A stretch of 64,000 bases of DNA from Candidatus Accumulibacter conexus (lineage in GTDB: Bacteria > Pseudomonadota > Gammaproteobacteria > Burkholderiales > Rhodocyclaceae). Within the stretch, counting starts at the first letter, position 1, and each line of letters opens with the position of its first letter. The notes beneath the pieces were generated by a model, which was given only the letters and a program-made list of their open reading frames with translations, did not search any database and had not been told where the DNA came from. Below are positions 41,924 through 50,941 of this stretch, piece by piece. The DNA is taken from assembly GCA_017592775.1 (NCBI GenBank), contig JAGFNJ010000022.1:1-64000 (forward strand), given 5' to 3'. The translations under genes were made by a program, and so were the position numbers.

Positions 41924-44250
41924 TGCACACGCGACAATTCGCGGCGATCGTCTGGCTGGCGCTGGTGCTGATGGCCGCCGTTCATGTCGCGCAGCGTTTC
42001 GTCACCACGACACCGCTCGCAACCGACCTGCTCGCCCTGCTGCCACCAACCGAGAAGAGCGCTACCGCCGAAGCAGCGGTCAGAGCCTTGAGCGAGCAGC
42101 TTGGCAATCGCGCACTGTTCCTCGTCGGCCATGCCGACCCCGAAGAGGCGCGCCGCGCCGCGCGCGGCTTTGCCGCCGGACTGGAAGCCTCGGGCGCGTT
42201 CAAGCGGGTGATCGCCGCCGCGCCGCAGCTCGACCCGCGAACCCTGACCAGCCTCTACCTGCCGCACCGGGCCGGACTCCTCGCTCCGGGCGATCGCGAC
42301 GCGCTTGCCGGCTCCACCTTTGCCGCCGAGAACACGCTGCTGCGCCGCATGCACCAACCTTTCCAGACCGGCCTTGCCACCGATCCGACGTACGATCCGT
42401 TCGGTTTCCTGCAACGCTGGCTGGCGCAGTTGCCCTTCGCGCAAACGCACCTGACGCCCAGCGACGGCATGCTCACGGTACGCGATGCGCAGACGACCTG
42501 GGTACTCGTCCTGGCCGAACCGCTCGGCAGCACCTTCGCCGCCGATACGCAGGCGCGGGTCATCGCGGCCGTCGCCAACGCCGAGTCAGCGCTTGGCGAC
42601 GGAGCCGCCTCGGCATTGCTGCTGCGTACCGGCGCCGTCTTCTATGGCGATGCGGCGCGCACGAGTGCCGAGCGCGAGGTCGACATGATCGGTGGCGGCT
42701 CGCTCATCGGCATCCTGCTCATGATGTGGCTGCTCTTCCGCTCACTGCGGCCATTGGCGCTGAGCCTCGTCACCGTCGCCTGCGGCATCGTCTGCGCCAC
42801 CGCCGCCGTACTGGCCACGCACGACCGGATTCATCTGATCACCCTCGTTTTCGGCGCCAGCCTGATCGGCGAAGCCGTCGACTACGCCATCCAGTTCTTT
42901 GCCGCGCGCCTCGATGCCGGCCCGCTCTGGCAAGCCGACCAGGGCCTCGTCCGCCTCTTGCCCGGGCTGGCCATGGCGCTGGCGACCAGCCTGATCGGCT
43001 ACGGCGCGCTGGCGTTGACGCCCTTCCCGGCGATCAGCCAGATCGCACTGTTCGCCTTTACCGGTCTCGCCACCGCCTGGCTGTCGGTGGTTCTTCTGCT
43101 GCCACTGCTGGCACGGGCCCCGGGGCCGCATGACGGCAACGACGTTCGCCTGCCGCAGCGCCTGCTGTGCGCCTGGCAGGATCGCGCTACACCGCGCGGC
43201 GTCATCGCACTCGTCGCCGTGCTGCTGGCTGTATCGATACCCGGCTGGCTGCATCTCACCACCGACGACGACGTGCGCCAGCTCGTCGCCCGGCCAGCGA
43301 CACTGGTCGACCAGGAAGCACGCATTCGCGTGCTCGTCGGCACTGCCGGTGGCAGCCGCTTCTTCCTCATCGAAGGCGCGAACGACGAGGAAGCACTGCG
43401 CCGAGAGGAAGCGTTGACCGAGCGCCTGCGCGCACATGTCGGCCAGGGGCTGGCCGGCTACACGGCCATATCCGGCTTCGTCCCCTCGGCTGCCACACAG
43501 GCCGCGCAGCGGGCACTGCTGCAGCGCGCTTTGCCTTTGGACAAGGTGGCGCCACTGCTGGACGAGGCGGGACTGCGGAACACCGCCGCCGAGGCCTGGC
43601 ACGACATGCTGGCCGATGAAACGACGCTGACGCTGCGGGCATGGCTCGAAACGCCGCTGGCGCAACCGTTCAAACATCAGATTCTCCCCACCGCGAGCGG
43701 AACAGCGCTGATCGTCACGCTGAGCGGCGACGATCCCGGCCTCGATCCAGGGTCGCTCGCCGCCGATCTGCCCGGCGTCAGTGCGATCGACAAGACAGCC
43801 AGTGTTTCCGCCCTCCTCGCTGAATATCGCCGCCTCGCCACGCTCTGGTTGCCCCTCGCAGGGTTGATTGTTTTCGCAGTTCTGGCCGGGCGCTACGGCT
43901 TTCGTCAGGGCGCGGCGATCATGCTGCCGACCTTGGCAGCGATGGGCATTGCCCTCGGCCTCTATGGCGTCGCCGGGGTGTCGCTGACCCTCTTTTCCAT
44001 GCTGGCCCTGGTGTTGATCCTCGGGTCCGGCGTCAACTACGCGATCTTCATCATCGAGGCGGGCGCGCGCGCCCCCGCCTCCTTTGCCGGCGTGCTGGTA
44101 TCGGCGGCGACGACGCTGCTTGCATTCGGCCTGCTGGCGCTCTCCAGCATGCCGGCACTCCATCAGTTTGGTGTCCTGCTGCTGCTCGGCATCAGCATCG
44201 CCGTTCTGCTCGCCCCGATGGCACTGACGCTCGGCGGGACACGTCGATGA
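41923..44250 (+). CDS. apeM: MMPL/RND-type exporter of APE cluster
   Basis: 775 residues, about twelve membrane helices in two RND-like halves, each preceded by a large periplasmic domain (~30-245 and ~440-620). Signature SLIGEAVDYAIQFFAARLDA in the first half and LILGSGVNYAIFIIEAGARA in the second hold the proton-relay Asp/Asn-Tyr positions; the second half has Asn where Asp is usual, so only the first may carry protons. Expected to move the aryl polyene lipid from the inner membrane to the periplasm or outer membrane. Overlaps apeL and apeN. Confidence 0.88.
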   Translation: MHTRQFAAIVWLALVLMAAVHVAQRFVTTTPLATDLLALLPPTEKSATAEAAVRALSEQLGNRALFLVGHADPEEARRAARGFAAGLEASGAFKRVIAAAPQLDPRTLTSLYLPHRAGLLAPGDRDALAGSTFAAENTLLRRMHQPFQTGLATDPTYDPFGFLQRWLAQLPFAQTHLTPSDGMLTVRDAQTTWVLVLAEPLGSTFAADTQARVIAAVANAESALGDGAASALLLRTGAVFYGDAARTSAEREVDMIGGGSLIGILLMMWLLFRSLRPLALSLVTVACGIVCATAAVLATHDRIHLITLVFGASLIGEAVDYAIQFFAARLDAGPLWQADQGLVRLLPGLAMALATSLIGYGALALTPFPAISQIALFAFTGLATAWLSVVLLLPLLARAPGPHDGNDVRLPQRLLCAWQDRATPRGVIALVAVLLAVSIPGWLHLTTDDDVRQLVARPATLVDQEARIRVLVGTAGGSRFFLIEGANDEEALRREEALTERLRAHVGQGLAGYTAISGFVPSAATQAAQRALLQRALPLDKVAPLLDEAGLRNTAAEAWHDMLADETTLTLRAWLETPLAQPFKHQILPTASGTALIVTLSGDDPGLDPGSLAADLPGVSAIDKTASVSALLAEYRRLATLWLPLAGLIVFAVLAGRYGFRQGAAIMLPTLAAMGIALGLYGVAGVSLTLFSMLALVLILGSGVNYAIFIIEAGARAPASFAGVLVSAATTLLAFGLLALSSMPALHQFGVLLLLGISIAVLLAPMALTLGGTRR

Positions 44251-44807
44251 GCCGCGCTGCCCTCTACACGCTCTGCGCCGCGCTGCTGGCCGTCGCGTGC
44301 GCCCCGTCGAGCGCACCCTGCACACGCCTTCCCGGCAGCGGCCGCTATTGCTTGGTCGCCGGCCCTTGGCCGGAATACGCGACGGAACAGGAAAGCACCG
44401 TGACGCTGAGGGACAAGACGCTGCGCATGATTGCGCGCATCTCATCGGGCGAGTCCGGCGTGCGCTTCGCGGGACTGAGCCCACTCGGACAGACCCTGTT
44501 CCAGATTTCGTGGGAAAATTCAGCCTTGCATGCGGAACTGCCGACGGCCCTCGAAGGCAGTCTCGATCCGGTGCTGTTGCCAGTCCTGCTGCAAATCGCC
44601 ACCTGGCCGGCGGAACGTGTCCGGGAGGGCCTGTCGGGCGGCCTCGAACTGCTGGAACAACCGGGTCGCCGGGTCGTCCGCGACAACGACGGCGACGTAC
44701 TGATCGTTTCCTGGGAGGGGAATCAATTGCCGTATCAACGGCTGCGCTTCGAAGCGCCTTCACTGAATCTGACTATCGATAGTCGCTTGCTGGAGGCCCG
44801 GCAATGA
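44247..44807 (+). CDS. apeN: APE cluster lipoprotein (DUF3261)
   Basis: 186 residues. The lipobox LAVAC at residues 14-18 (TLCAALLAVAC) predicts acylation at Cys18 and an outer-membrane lipoprotein (Ala at +2). The mature domain (LPGSGRYCLVAGPWPEYATE, LGQTLFQISWENSALHAELP, LLPVLLQIATWPAERVREGL) matches DUF3261 as I remember it, standard in APE clusters between the exporter and ApeO. It probably receives the pigment or its carrier at the outer membrane. It overlaps both neighbours by four bases. Confidence 0.86.
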   Translation: MSRAALYTLCAALLAVACAPSSAPCTRLPGSGRYCLVAGPWPEYATEQESTVTLRDKTLRMIARISSGESGVRFAGLSPLGQTLFQISWENSALHAELPTALEGSLDPVLLPVLLQIATWPAERVREGLSGGLELLEQPGRRVVRDNDGDVLIVSWEGNQLPYQRLRFEAPSLNLTIDSRLLEARQ

Positions 44808-45997
44808 GCAGTCGGTTGACCCTTTCGCGCCCCGGTCTCGTCAGCGCACTGGGTGCCGGTGCCGAGACCACGCGCGAGCGCCTGTTTGCCGGCGATACCT
44901 CGGGCATGATCGCGGAGGCCGGCTGGCTGCGCGGCGCCGCGGCCGCGCGCGTCGGCAGGTTCAACGGCGCACTGTCGCCGCTACCCGATGACGACTGGCA
45001 CCGTCGGCACGCCAGCCGCAACAACCAGTTGCTGCTCGCGGCCTTCGCCCAGATCGAAGATGATTTCCGCATCATGCTCAAGTGCTTCGGCGCCGACCGC
45101 ATCGGCGTCGTACTCGGCACGAGCACCTCGGGCGTAGCCGAGGGCGAAGCGGCCATCGCCGCCCACACCCGCGACGGCTGTTTGCCTGACCGCTTTGCGT
45201 ACGAGCAGATGGAGATCGGCGACCCGGCCGTTTTCCTTGCCCGACATCTCGGCATCGGCGGCCCGGCCTACACCGTGTCGACGGCCTGCACCTCGGGCGG
45301 CAAGGCGCTCGTGTCGGCGCGCTTGCTGATCGAAGCCGGGTTCTGTGACGCCGTCGTCACCGGCGGTGTCGACAGCCTGTGCCGGTTGACCGTCGGCGGT
45401 TTCGCGGCGCTCGAATCGACCAGCCCTGAGATCTGCCAGCCGTTGTCACGGAACCGGCGCGGCATCAACATCGGCGAAGGCGCGGCGCTGTTCGTGATGA
45501 CCGCTGGCACCGGCCCGGTCGCCCTGCTGGGTGTCGGCGAGTCGAGCGATGCCCACCACATTTCGGCGCCCGAACCGGAAGGCCGCGGTGCCGAGGCGGC
45601 GATGCGCGCAGCGCTGGCCGACGCCGGTCTGGCGCCGACAGACATCGGCTACCTGAACCTGCACGCCACGGCGACACCGAAGAACGACGCGATGGAAAGT
45701 CTCACCGTCGCGCGCGTCTTTCCAGAGGGCGTGCCCGTGAGCGGCACCAAGCCAATGACCGGCCACGCGCTCGGTGCCGCCGGCGCGCTGGAGGCCGCTT
45801 TCTGCTGGCTGGCGCTGACCGACCCGGCGGGCCGCCTGCCGCCACATGTCTGGGATGGCGAGCCCGACCCCGATCTGCCACGCCTCGATACGGTCGTCCA
45901 CGGGCGCTGTTTCGCGCTGGGGCGCCGCATCGCGATGAGCAACTCGTTCGCCTTCGGCGGCAACAACCTGAGCCTGATTCTGGGCGTCGCCGGATGA
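44804..45997 (+). CDS. apeO: Ketosynthase of the APE type II synthase
   Basis: 397 residues, FabF-like beta-ketoacyl-ACP synthase. Catalytic Cys162 in VSTACTSGGK and the two histidines in LNLHATATPKND and PMTGHALGAAG are all present, as is the end motif NSFAFGGNNLSL. Condenses malonyl units onto the aryl-primed chain; acts with the chain length factor ApeC. It begins within the apeN stop and ends within apeP. It is one of three complete ketosynthases in the cluster region. Confidence 0.92.
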   Translation: MSSRLTLSRPGLVSALGAGAETTRERLFAGDTSGMIAEAGWLRGAAAARVGRFNGALSPLPDDDWHRRHASRNNQLLLAAFAQIEDDFRIMLKCFGADRIGVVLGTSTSGVAEGEAAIAAHTRDGCLPDRFAYEQMEIGDPAVFLARHLGIGGPAYTVSTACTSGGKALVSARLLIEAGFCDAVVTGGVDSLCRLTVGGFAALESTSPEICQPLSRNRRGINIGEGAALFVMTAGTGPVALLGVGESSDAHHISAPEPEGRGAEAAMRAALADAGLAPTDIGYLNLHATATPKNDAMESLTVARVFPEGVPVSGTKPMTGHALGAAGALEAAFCWLALTDPAGRLPPHVWDGEPDPDLPRLDTVVHGRCFALGRRIAMSNSFAFGGNNLSLILGVAG

Positions 45998-46467
45998 GCG
46001 CTTTCGCGCCCATCGCGGATCTGCTGCCGCACCGCGGCAACATGCTGTTGCTGGCGCGCATGCTGGCCGCCGACGACGAGATTGCGACCTGCGAGGCTGT
46101 ACCCGATGCCGAGGCGTGGTACGCCGACACCGATGACACGATGCCGTCGTGGATCGGCATCGAACTGATGGCGCAGACGATCGCCGCGCACGTCGCGCTG
46201 ATCGCGCGCCGTGCCGGCAAGCCACCGCGACCGGGCGTGCTGCTTGGTACGCGTGCCTACCGGGCCGAGGTCGACCGCTTTCCCGCCGGGCAGCCGCTGC
46301 AGGTCACTGCTCGCCTCGCCCACCGCGACGCTACCGGTCTCGGCGCCTACGACTGCACGCTGGCCGACAGCAACGGCACGGTGCTCGCCACGGCGGCGAT
46401 CACGGTCTTCGAACCCGAGAACTTCGCGCAATTCATCGACGGACAAACGCACGGAGAAGCACAGTGA
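45994..46467 (+). CDS. apeP: 3-hydroxyacyl-ACP dehydratase ApeP-type
   Basis: 157 residues, hotdog fold with PHRGNMLLLARMLAADDE at the N-terminus and SWIGIELMAQTIAAHVAL (active-site Glu on the helix). It is the larger partner of the ApeI/ApeP dehydratase pair and creates the conjugated double bond in each extension cycle. ATGA overlap with apeO and TGATG overlap with apeQ. Confidence 0.88.
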   Translation: MSAFAPIADLLPHRGNMLLLARMLAADDEIATCEAVPDAEAWYADTDDTMPSWIGIELMAQTIAAHVALIARRAGKPPRPGVLLGTRAYRAEVDRFPAGQPLQVTARLAHRDATGLGAYDCTLADSNGTVLATAAITVFEPENFAQFIDGQTHGEAQ

Positions 46468-47195
46468 TGAACCAGCGACGCGTTCTGGTCACCGGTTCCA
46501 GCCGGGGCATCGGCAAGGCGATCGCGCAGCGACTCGCGGCCTCCGGTTTCGCCATCGGCGTGCATTGCCGCAACCGGCGCGACGAGGCCGAAGCGGTCGC
46601 CGAGTCGATCCGCGTTCGAGGCGGAAGCGCCTGCGTGCTGCAGTTCGACGTTTGCGACCGCGAAGCGACGCGTGCCGCGCTGGCAGCCGATCTCGCCACG
46701 AACGGCGCCTCCTGGGGCATTGTCGTCAATGCCGGCGTGACGCGCGACAACGCGTTTCCCGCGCTCAGCGACGAGGACTGGGACGTCGTCATCGACACCG
46801 GCCTGAACGGTTTCTACAACGTCGTGCAGCCACTCGTGATGCCAATGGTGCGCGCGAAGCGGGGCGGGCGAATCGTCACGCTGGCCTCGGTCTCCGGCGT
46901 CATCGGCAACCGCGGCCAGGTCAATTACAGCGCTGCGAAGGGTGGGCTGATCGCCGCCTCGAAGGCGTTGGCACTCGAACTCGCCAGTCGGCGCATCACC
47001 GTCAACTGCGTCGCGCCGGGTCTCATCGACACCGAGATGCTGGCCGGCCTGTCGACGGGTGAACTGTTGAAGCTGATCCCGCTCGGGCGCGTCGGCCAGC
47101 CGGAGGAGATCGCCGCAACGGTGGACTTCCTGATGTCGGAAGGCGCGGCCTACATCACGCGGCAGGTGATCGGCGTCAATGGAGGCCTGGCATGA
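46467..47195 (+). CDS. apeQ: 3-ketoacyl-ACP reductase (SDR family)
   Basis: 242 residues, FabG-like short-chain dehydrogenase. The cofactor loop TGSSRGIGKAIA (~9-20) with NADPH-type basic residues (HCRNR), NAGVTRDN, the active serine in SVSGVIGN and the catalytic YSAAK are all in place; end motif VIGVNGGLA. Reduces the 3-keto group after each condensation. ATG 46467 is preferred; GTG 46464 is one codon earlier. Overlaps apeP and apeR. Confidence 0.92.
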   Translation: MNQRRVLVTGSSRGIGKAIAQRLAASGFAIGVHCRNRRDEAEAVAESIRVRGGSACVLQFDVCDREATRAALAADLATNGASWGIVVNAGVTRDNAFPALSDEDWDVVIDTGLNGFYNVVQPLVMPMVRAKRGGRIVTLASVSGVIGNRGQVNYSAAKGGLIAASKALALELASRRITVNCVAPGLIDTEMLAGLSTGELLKLIPLGRVGQPEEIAATVDFLMSEGAAYITRQVIGVNGGLA

Positions 47196-48424
47196 ACGGC
47201 GGGCTGAAACGTGTCGTCGTCACCGGCATGGCCGGCATCACCGGCCTGGGCGACGACTGGCAGACGATCGCAGCCAACCTGCAGGCCGGCCGCAACGCCG
47301 TGCGCCGCATTCCTGAATGGGCAGCGATCGACGGGCTGAACACGCACCTCGGCGCCCCGGTCGAGTTCGTGCCGCCGGCGCACTACCCGCGCAAGGCGAT
47401 CCGCTCGATGGGGCGTGTCTCGCTGCTGGCCGTGCGCGCGACCGAAATGGCGCTGGCACACGCCGGTTTGCTCGGCGACCCCGTCGTTTCCGGCGGCGCC
47501 ACGGGTATCGCCTACGGTTCGTCGTTCGGCAGCGTCGAGCCGGTACGCGCCTTTGGCAAGATGCTCGACCAGCACAGCATGGCCGATCTCAACGCCACCT
47601 CCTACATCCAGATGATGCCGCACACGACGGCGGTCAATGCGGCGCTGCACTTCGGCCTGAAAGGGCGCGTCATCCCCACCTCGAGCGCGTGCACCTCGGG
47701 CAGCCAGTCGATCGGTTACGCCTACGAGGCCATCCACTTCGGCAAGCAGACGGTGATGCTCGCCGGCGGCGCCGAGGAACTCTCGGCCGCCTCGGCTGCG
47801 GTCTTCGACCTGCTGTTCGCCACCAGCACGAAGAACGACGCACCCTCCCTGACCCCGCGCCCCTTCGACAGGGATCGCGACGGCCTCGTTGTCGGCGAGG
47901 GTGCGGCGACGCTGGTACTCGAGGAATACGAGCATGCCCGCGCCCGCGGCGCGCACATCATCGCCGAGATCGTCGGCTTCGGCACCAATTCAGACGGCGC
48001 ACACGTCACCCAGCCCGAAGCCGAGACCATGGCGATGGCGATGCGTCTCGCACTTGACGACGCGGGCCTGCCGGCCTCGGCCATCGGTTACATCAGCGCC
48101 CACGGCACTGCCACCGACCGCGGCGACATCGCCGAGAGCCACGCGACGAACGAGGTGCTCGGCGGCGCCGTGCCGATCAGTTCGATGAAGAGCTACCTCG
48201 GCCACACACTCGGTGCCTGCGGCGCCATCGAAGCCTGGTGGGCGATCGAGATGATGAACCGGCGCTGGTTCGCGCCGACGCTGAACCTCGACATCCCCGA
48301 CCCGGCCTGCGCGCCGCTGACGTACGTGATCGGCAGCGGACTGATGCTCGAAACGCAGCACGTGATGAGCAACAACTTCGCCTTCGGCGGCATCAATACC
48401 TCGCTGATCTTCGCAATGCCGTGA
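47192..48424 (+). CDS. apeR: Ketosynthase ApeR-type
   Basis: 410 residues, FabF/FabB-like. Catalytic Cys167 in TSSACTSGSQ, His in ISAHGTATDRGD and KSYLGHTLGACG, and NNFAFGGINTSL near the end are intact. In APE systems ApeR is proposed to make the first condensation onto the aryl-ACP or to support chain priming, separate from ApeO-ApeC. ATGA overlap with apeQ. This ends the standard alphabetical ape set; a gap of about 390 bases follows. Confidence 0.9.
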   Translation: MNGGLKRVVVTGMAGITGLGDDWQTIAANLQAGRNAVRRIPEWAAIDGLNTHLGAPVEFVPPAHYPRKAIRSMGRVSLLAVRATEMALAHAGLLGDPVVSGGATGIAYGSSFGSVEPVRAFGKMLDQHSMADLNATSYIQMMPHTTAVNAALHFGLKGRVIPTSSACTSGSQSIGYAYEAIHFGKQTVMLAGGAEELSAASAAVFDLLFATSTKNDAPSLTPRPFDRDRDGLVVGEGAATLVLEEYEHARARGAHIIAEIVGFGTNSDGAHVTQPEAETMAMAMRLALDDAGLPASAIGYISAHGTATDRGDIAESHATNEVLGGAVPISSMKSYLGHTLGACGAIEAWWAIEMMNRRWFAPTLNLDIPDPACAPLTYVIGSGLMLETQHVMSNNFAFGGINTSLIFAMP

Positions 48425-48818
48425 AAGCCACATCATGCACACACGCACACTGCCCGCACTTGTTCCGTTCGTTCTGCCACGGACTGGCTGCGCCGTCGGC
48501 GTCACGCATCAACTGGAAGCCGCCACACCCACTGCGCGCAGCGGCGAAACGCTTGACTCTTTCGTCGCTTCGACGGTGGCCCGGCGTCGAAGCGCTGTTT
48601 CCGGCAAGGAGCCGGAATCCTTTGTCGTGTTTTCGTGCGCGGGCTTCGGCAATCCGCTTGACGTCAATACCGCTTCCGGCAGAGCATTGGCCCGCGATTT
48701 TTCGAAAGTTCTCGCATCTGCGCCCTCCTCGACCAGCGCCCGGCACTGAAGCATGTACTCGGACAACTGCTCAGCCCCCCGGAAATCGCTGCTGGGCTTT
48801 GACGGGGACGGTAACGAA
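48425..48818. other. Gap after apeR with uncertain open frames
   Basis: About 390 bases. A 104-codon plus-strand frame (48435-48749) has no signal, family or ribosome site I can support. On the minus strand, a frame from about 48735 down to 48545 reads like a real protein (for example LVEEGADARTFEKSRANALP) and could be a fragment of an unknown gene. Base composition is less GC-rich than in the ape genes. I leave it unassigned. Confidence 0.35.
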
Positions 48819-50033
48819 ATGAAGCGTCGCGTCGTCGTCACCGGCCTCGGCATCGTCTCCTGCATCGGCAACGGGCTCGACGCCGTCGCCGATGCCCTGC
48901 GCGACTCGTGCAGCGGCATCCGGCACGTGCCGGAGTATGCTGAACTGGGTCTGGCCAGCCAGGTCGCGGGGATCCCGGATCTCGGCGGCGAGCCCGCCAT
49001 ACCGCGCAAGCTGAGACGGTTCATGGCCGACGCCGGAGTCTATGCCTGGCATGCCATGCGCAAGGCGATCGACGACGCCGGAATTTCCCCGGCAGAGATT
49101 CGCGATCCCCGCACCGCGCTGATCGTCGGCTCCGGCGTCGGCTCGCCGTTCCGGCATGACGAGGCGCTCACCATCTTCCGCCAGTGGGGGCTGGAGAAGT
49201 TGCTGCCCTATTACGTGCCCCAAGTGATGGGCAGCACGACCTCGGGCAATCTGGTGCAGGCCTTCGGGGTCGGCGGGCCGAGCTACTCGATAACCGCCGC
49301 CTGTGCCTCGTCGGCGCATTGCATCGGCAACGGTTACCAGATGATCCGCCACGGCATCGTCGACCGTGCTTTCGTCGGTGGCGCCGAGGAAGTGTGCTGG
49401 ACGTCGACCGTACTCTTCGACGCCATGGGCGCGCTCTCGACGCGGCGCAACGACGACCCGAAAACGGCCTCGCGCCCGTTCGACCGTGATCGCGACGGCT
49501 TCGTCATCGCCGGCGGCGCGGCGGTGCTGTTGCTTGAAGGGGAAGACGTAGCGCGCCGGCGCGGCGCTCGAATCTACGGCGAGATCGCTGGCTACGGCGC
49601 TGCCAGCGACAGCACCGACATGGTGCAACCGAACGCCGACGGCGTCGCCCGCGCCATGCGCGCAGCACTCGCTGAAGCCGGTCAGCCCGCCGTTGACTAC
49701 ATCAATCCGCACGCCACCTCGACCCAGAGCGGTGATGCCGCTGAACTTGATTCGATTCGCACCGTATTCGGCGAGAGCATCCCGGCGGTTTCGGCCACCA
49801 AGGGTCTGACCGGCCACTCGATCGCTGCCATCAGCGCGCAGGAAGCAATTTTCTGCCTCTTGATGATGCGCGATGGTTTCGTCGCCGCCTCGGCCAATCT
49901 GGAGACTCCCGACGAAGGATACGAAGCATGGCCCATTGTCCGCCAGACCACTGTGCAGCCCGTCGACACCGCCCTCTCGGCCAGCATTGGTTTCGGCGGC
50001 ACCAACGCGGTGCTGATCTTCAGGAACGTGTAG
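48819..50033 (+). CDS. Third beta-ketoacyl-ACP synthase (FabB/KAS I-like)
   Basis: 404 residues. Catalytic Cys162 in ITAACASSAHCIG, His in INPHATSTQSGD and TKGLTGHSIAAISA, and SIGFGGTNAVLI near the end; the sequence is KAS I-like rather than FabF-like. ATG 48819 is nine bases after a GGGGACGG site; an upstream in-frame ATG (48753) has no supporting context. It is separated from apeR by a 390-base gap, so it may be an extra elongation enzyme for the polyene or a relocated fatty-acid synthase gene. No fabA accompanies it. Confidence 0.85.
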   Translation: MKRRVVVTGLGIVSCIGNGLDAVADALRDSCSGIRHVPEYAELGLASQVAGIPDLGGEPAIPRKLRRFMADAGVYAWHAMRKAIDDAGISPAEIRDPRTALIVGSGVGSPFRHDEALTIFRQWGLEKLLPYYVPQVMGSTTSGNLVQAFGVGGPSYSITAACASSAHCIGNGYQMIRHGIVDRAFVGGAEEVCWTSTVLFDAMGALSTRRNDDPKTASRPFDRDRDGFVIAGGAAVLLLEGEDVARRRGARIYGEIAGYGAASDSTDMVQPNADGVARAMRAALAEAGQPAVDYINPHATSTQSGDAAELDSIRTVFGESIPAVSATKGLTGHSIAAISAQEAIFCLLMMRDGFVAASANLETPDEGYEAWPIVRQTTVQPVDTALSASIGFGGTNAVLIFRNV

Positions 50034-50055
50034 TCCATGCCCTGATCCACAACAT

Positions 50056-50808
50056 ATGTCACATCGATCGATCACAGGTTCCGGACTGCCGCATGACGGC
50101 CGAAGACTCGCTTTCGTCAAGGAAACGCGTTTTGGCGACTGGTTCTTGCGTACCGACATATGGCAAATCCACGTCCTGGCCAGGGCTTTGGTCGACCTGC
50201 AGCGTCTGGTTCCGACTGAAACGAAATCCTTTTCAACGATACTCGATGTTGGGTGCGGCTTTGGGCATTCGTTCAACGCTCTGGCTGAGCGATTCGCACC
50301 TGATCTGATCGTTGGTATCGATGCCGATCCAGACCTGCATTCCCGAGCCTCGGATGCTGCGCAGCGAGCCGCCTGTGCCGTCACTCTCCAAGCCGACAGC
50401 GCGGCGAAAATGCACCTGCCTGACAACGAATTCGACATGGTCTTCTGCCATCAAACGTTTCACCACGTCGTCGAGCAGGAGTCCGCCATGGCTGAGTTCT
50501 TCAGGGTCTTGAAGCCAGGCGGTTGCCTGTTGTTTGCTGAATCGACGCGTCGCTACATCCAATCTCTGCCGATCAAGCTTCTTTTTCGGCATCCGATGGA
50601 CGTTCAGAAAACGGCTGAGGAGTACTGCGCCATCATTCGTGGTGCTGGCTTCGATCTCGCTGAGAACCGCATCTCAACACCATACCTTTGGTGGAGTCGG
50701 CCAGATCTCGGATTTCTGGAATGGATAGGCCGGCCAGTGCCGACAATGAGAGTGGAAACCCTGGTGAACGCGGTAGCGATCAAGCCCAGCATTCCTGTAC
50801 CGCGCTGA
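50056..50808 (+). CDS. Class I SAM-dependent methyltransferase
   Basis: 250 residues with Methyltransf_11 motifs: ILDVGCGFGHS (motif I, ~65-75), VGIDADPD, NEFDMVFCHQTFHHV and LKPGGCLLFAES. No membrane segment. Some APE clusters have a methyltransferase that methylates the aryl head, and this gene, 22 bases after the third ketosynthase on the same strand, could do so. The base composition is visibly lower in GC than that of the ape genes, so it could also be an unrelated newcomer. Substrate unknown. Confidence 0.8.
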   Translation: MSHRSITGSGLPHDGRRLAFVKETRFGDWFLRTDIWQIHVLARALVDLQRLVPTETKSFSTILDVGCGFGHSFNALAERFAPDLIVGIDADPDLHSRASDAAQRAACAVTLQADSAAKMHLPDNEFDMVFCHQTFHHVVEQESAMAEFFRVLKPGGCLLFAESTRRYIQSLPIKLLFRHPMDVQKTAEEYCAIIRGAGFDLAENRISTPYLWWSRPDLGFLEWIGRPVPTMRVETLVNAVAIKPSIPVPR

Positions 50809-50941
50809 TGCAGCGGCGGCGGCCGGTGTCAGTTCCAGCGTCGATGCCTCCGGTGCTCGAAGAGCTGGATGTCGACGCTGAACAAGGCCGCCAAGGCTGG
50901 GCTTTCCGTCGCCTGGAGTGGCAAGAGACCCGCTGGCACCC

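Noticed and set aside
42742-44763. 673-codon minus-strand frame across apeM
   Set aside because: Low-complexity Arg/Gly/Gln translation antisense to a well-conserved MMPL exporter.
48435-48749. 104-codon plus-strand frame after apeR
   Set aside because: No ribosome site or family; the opposite strand of the same stretch looks at least as protein-like, so neither is called.
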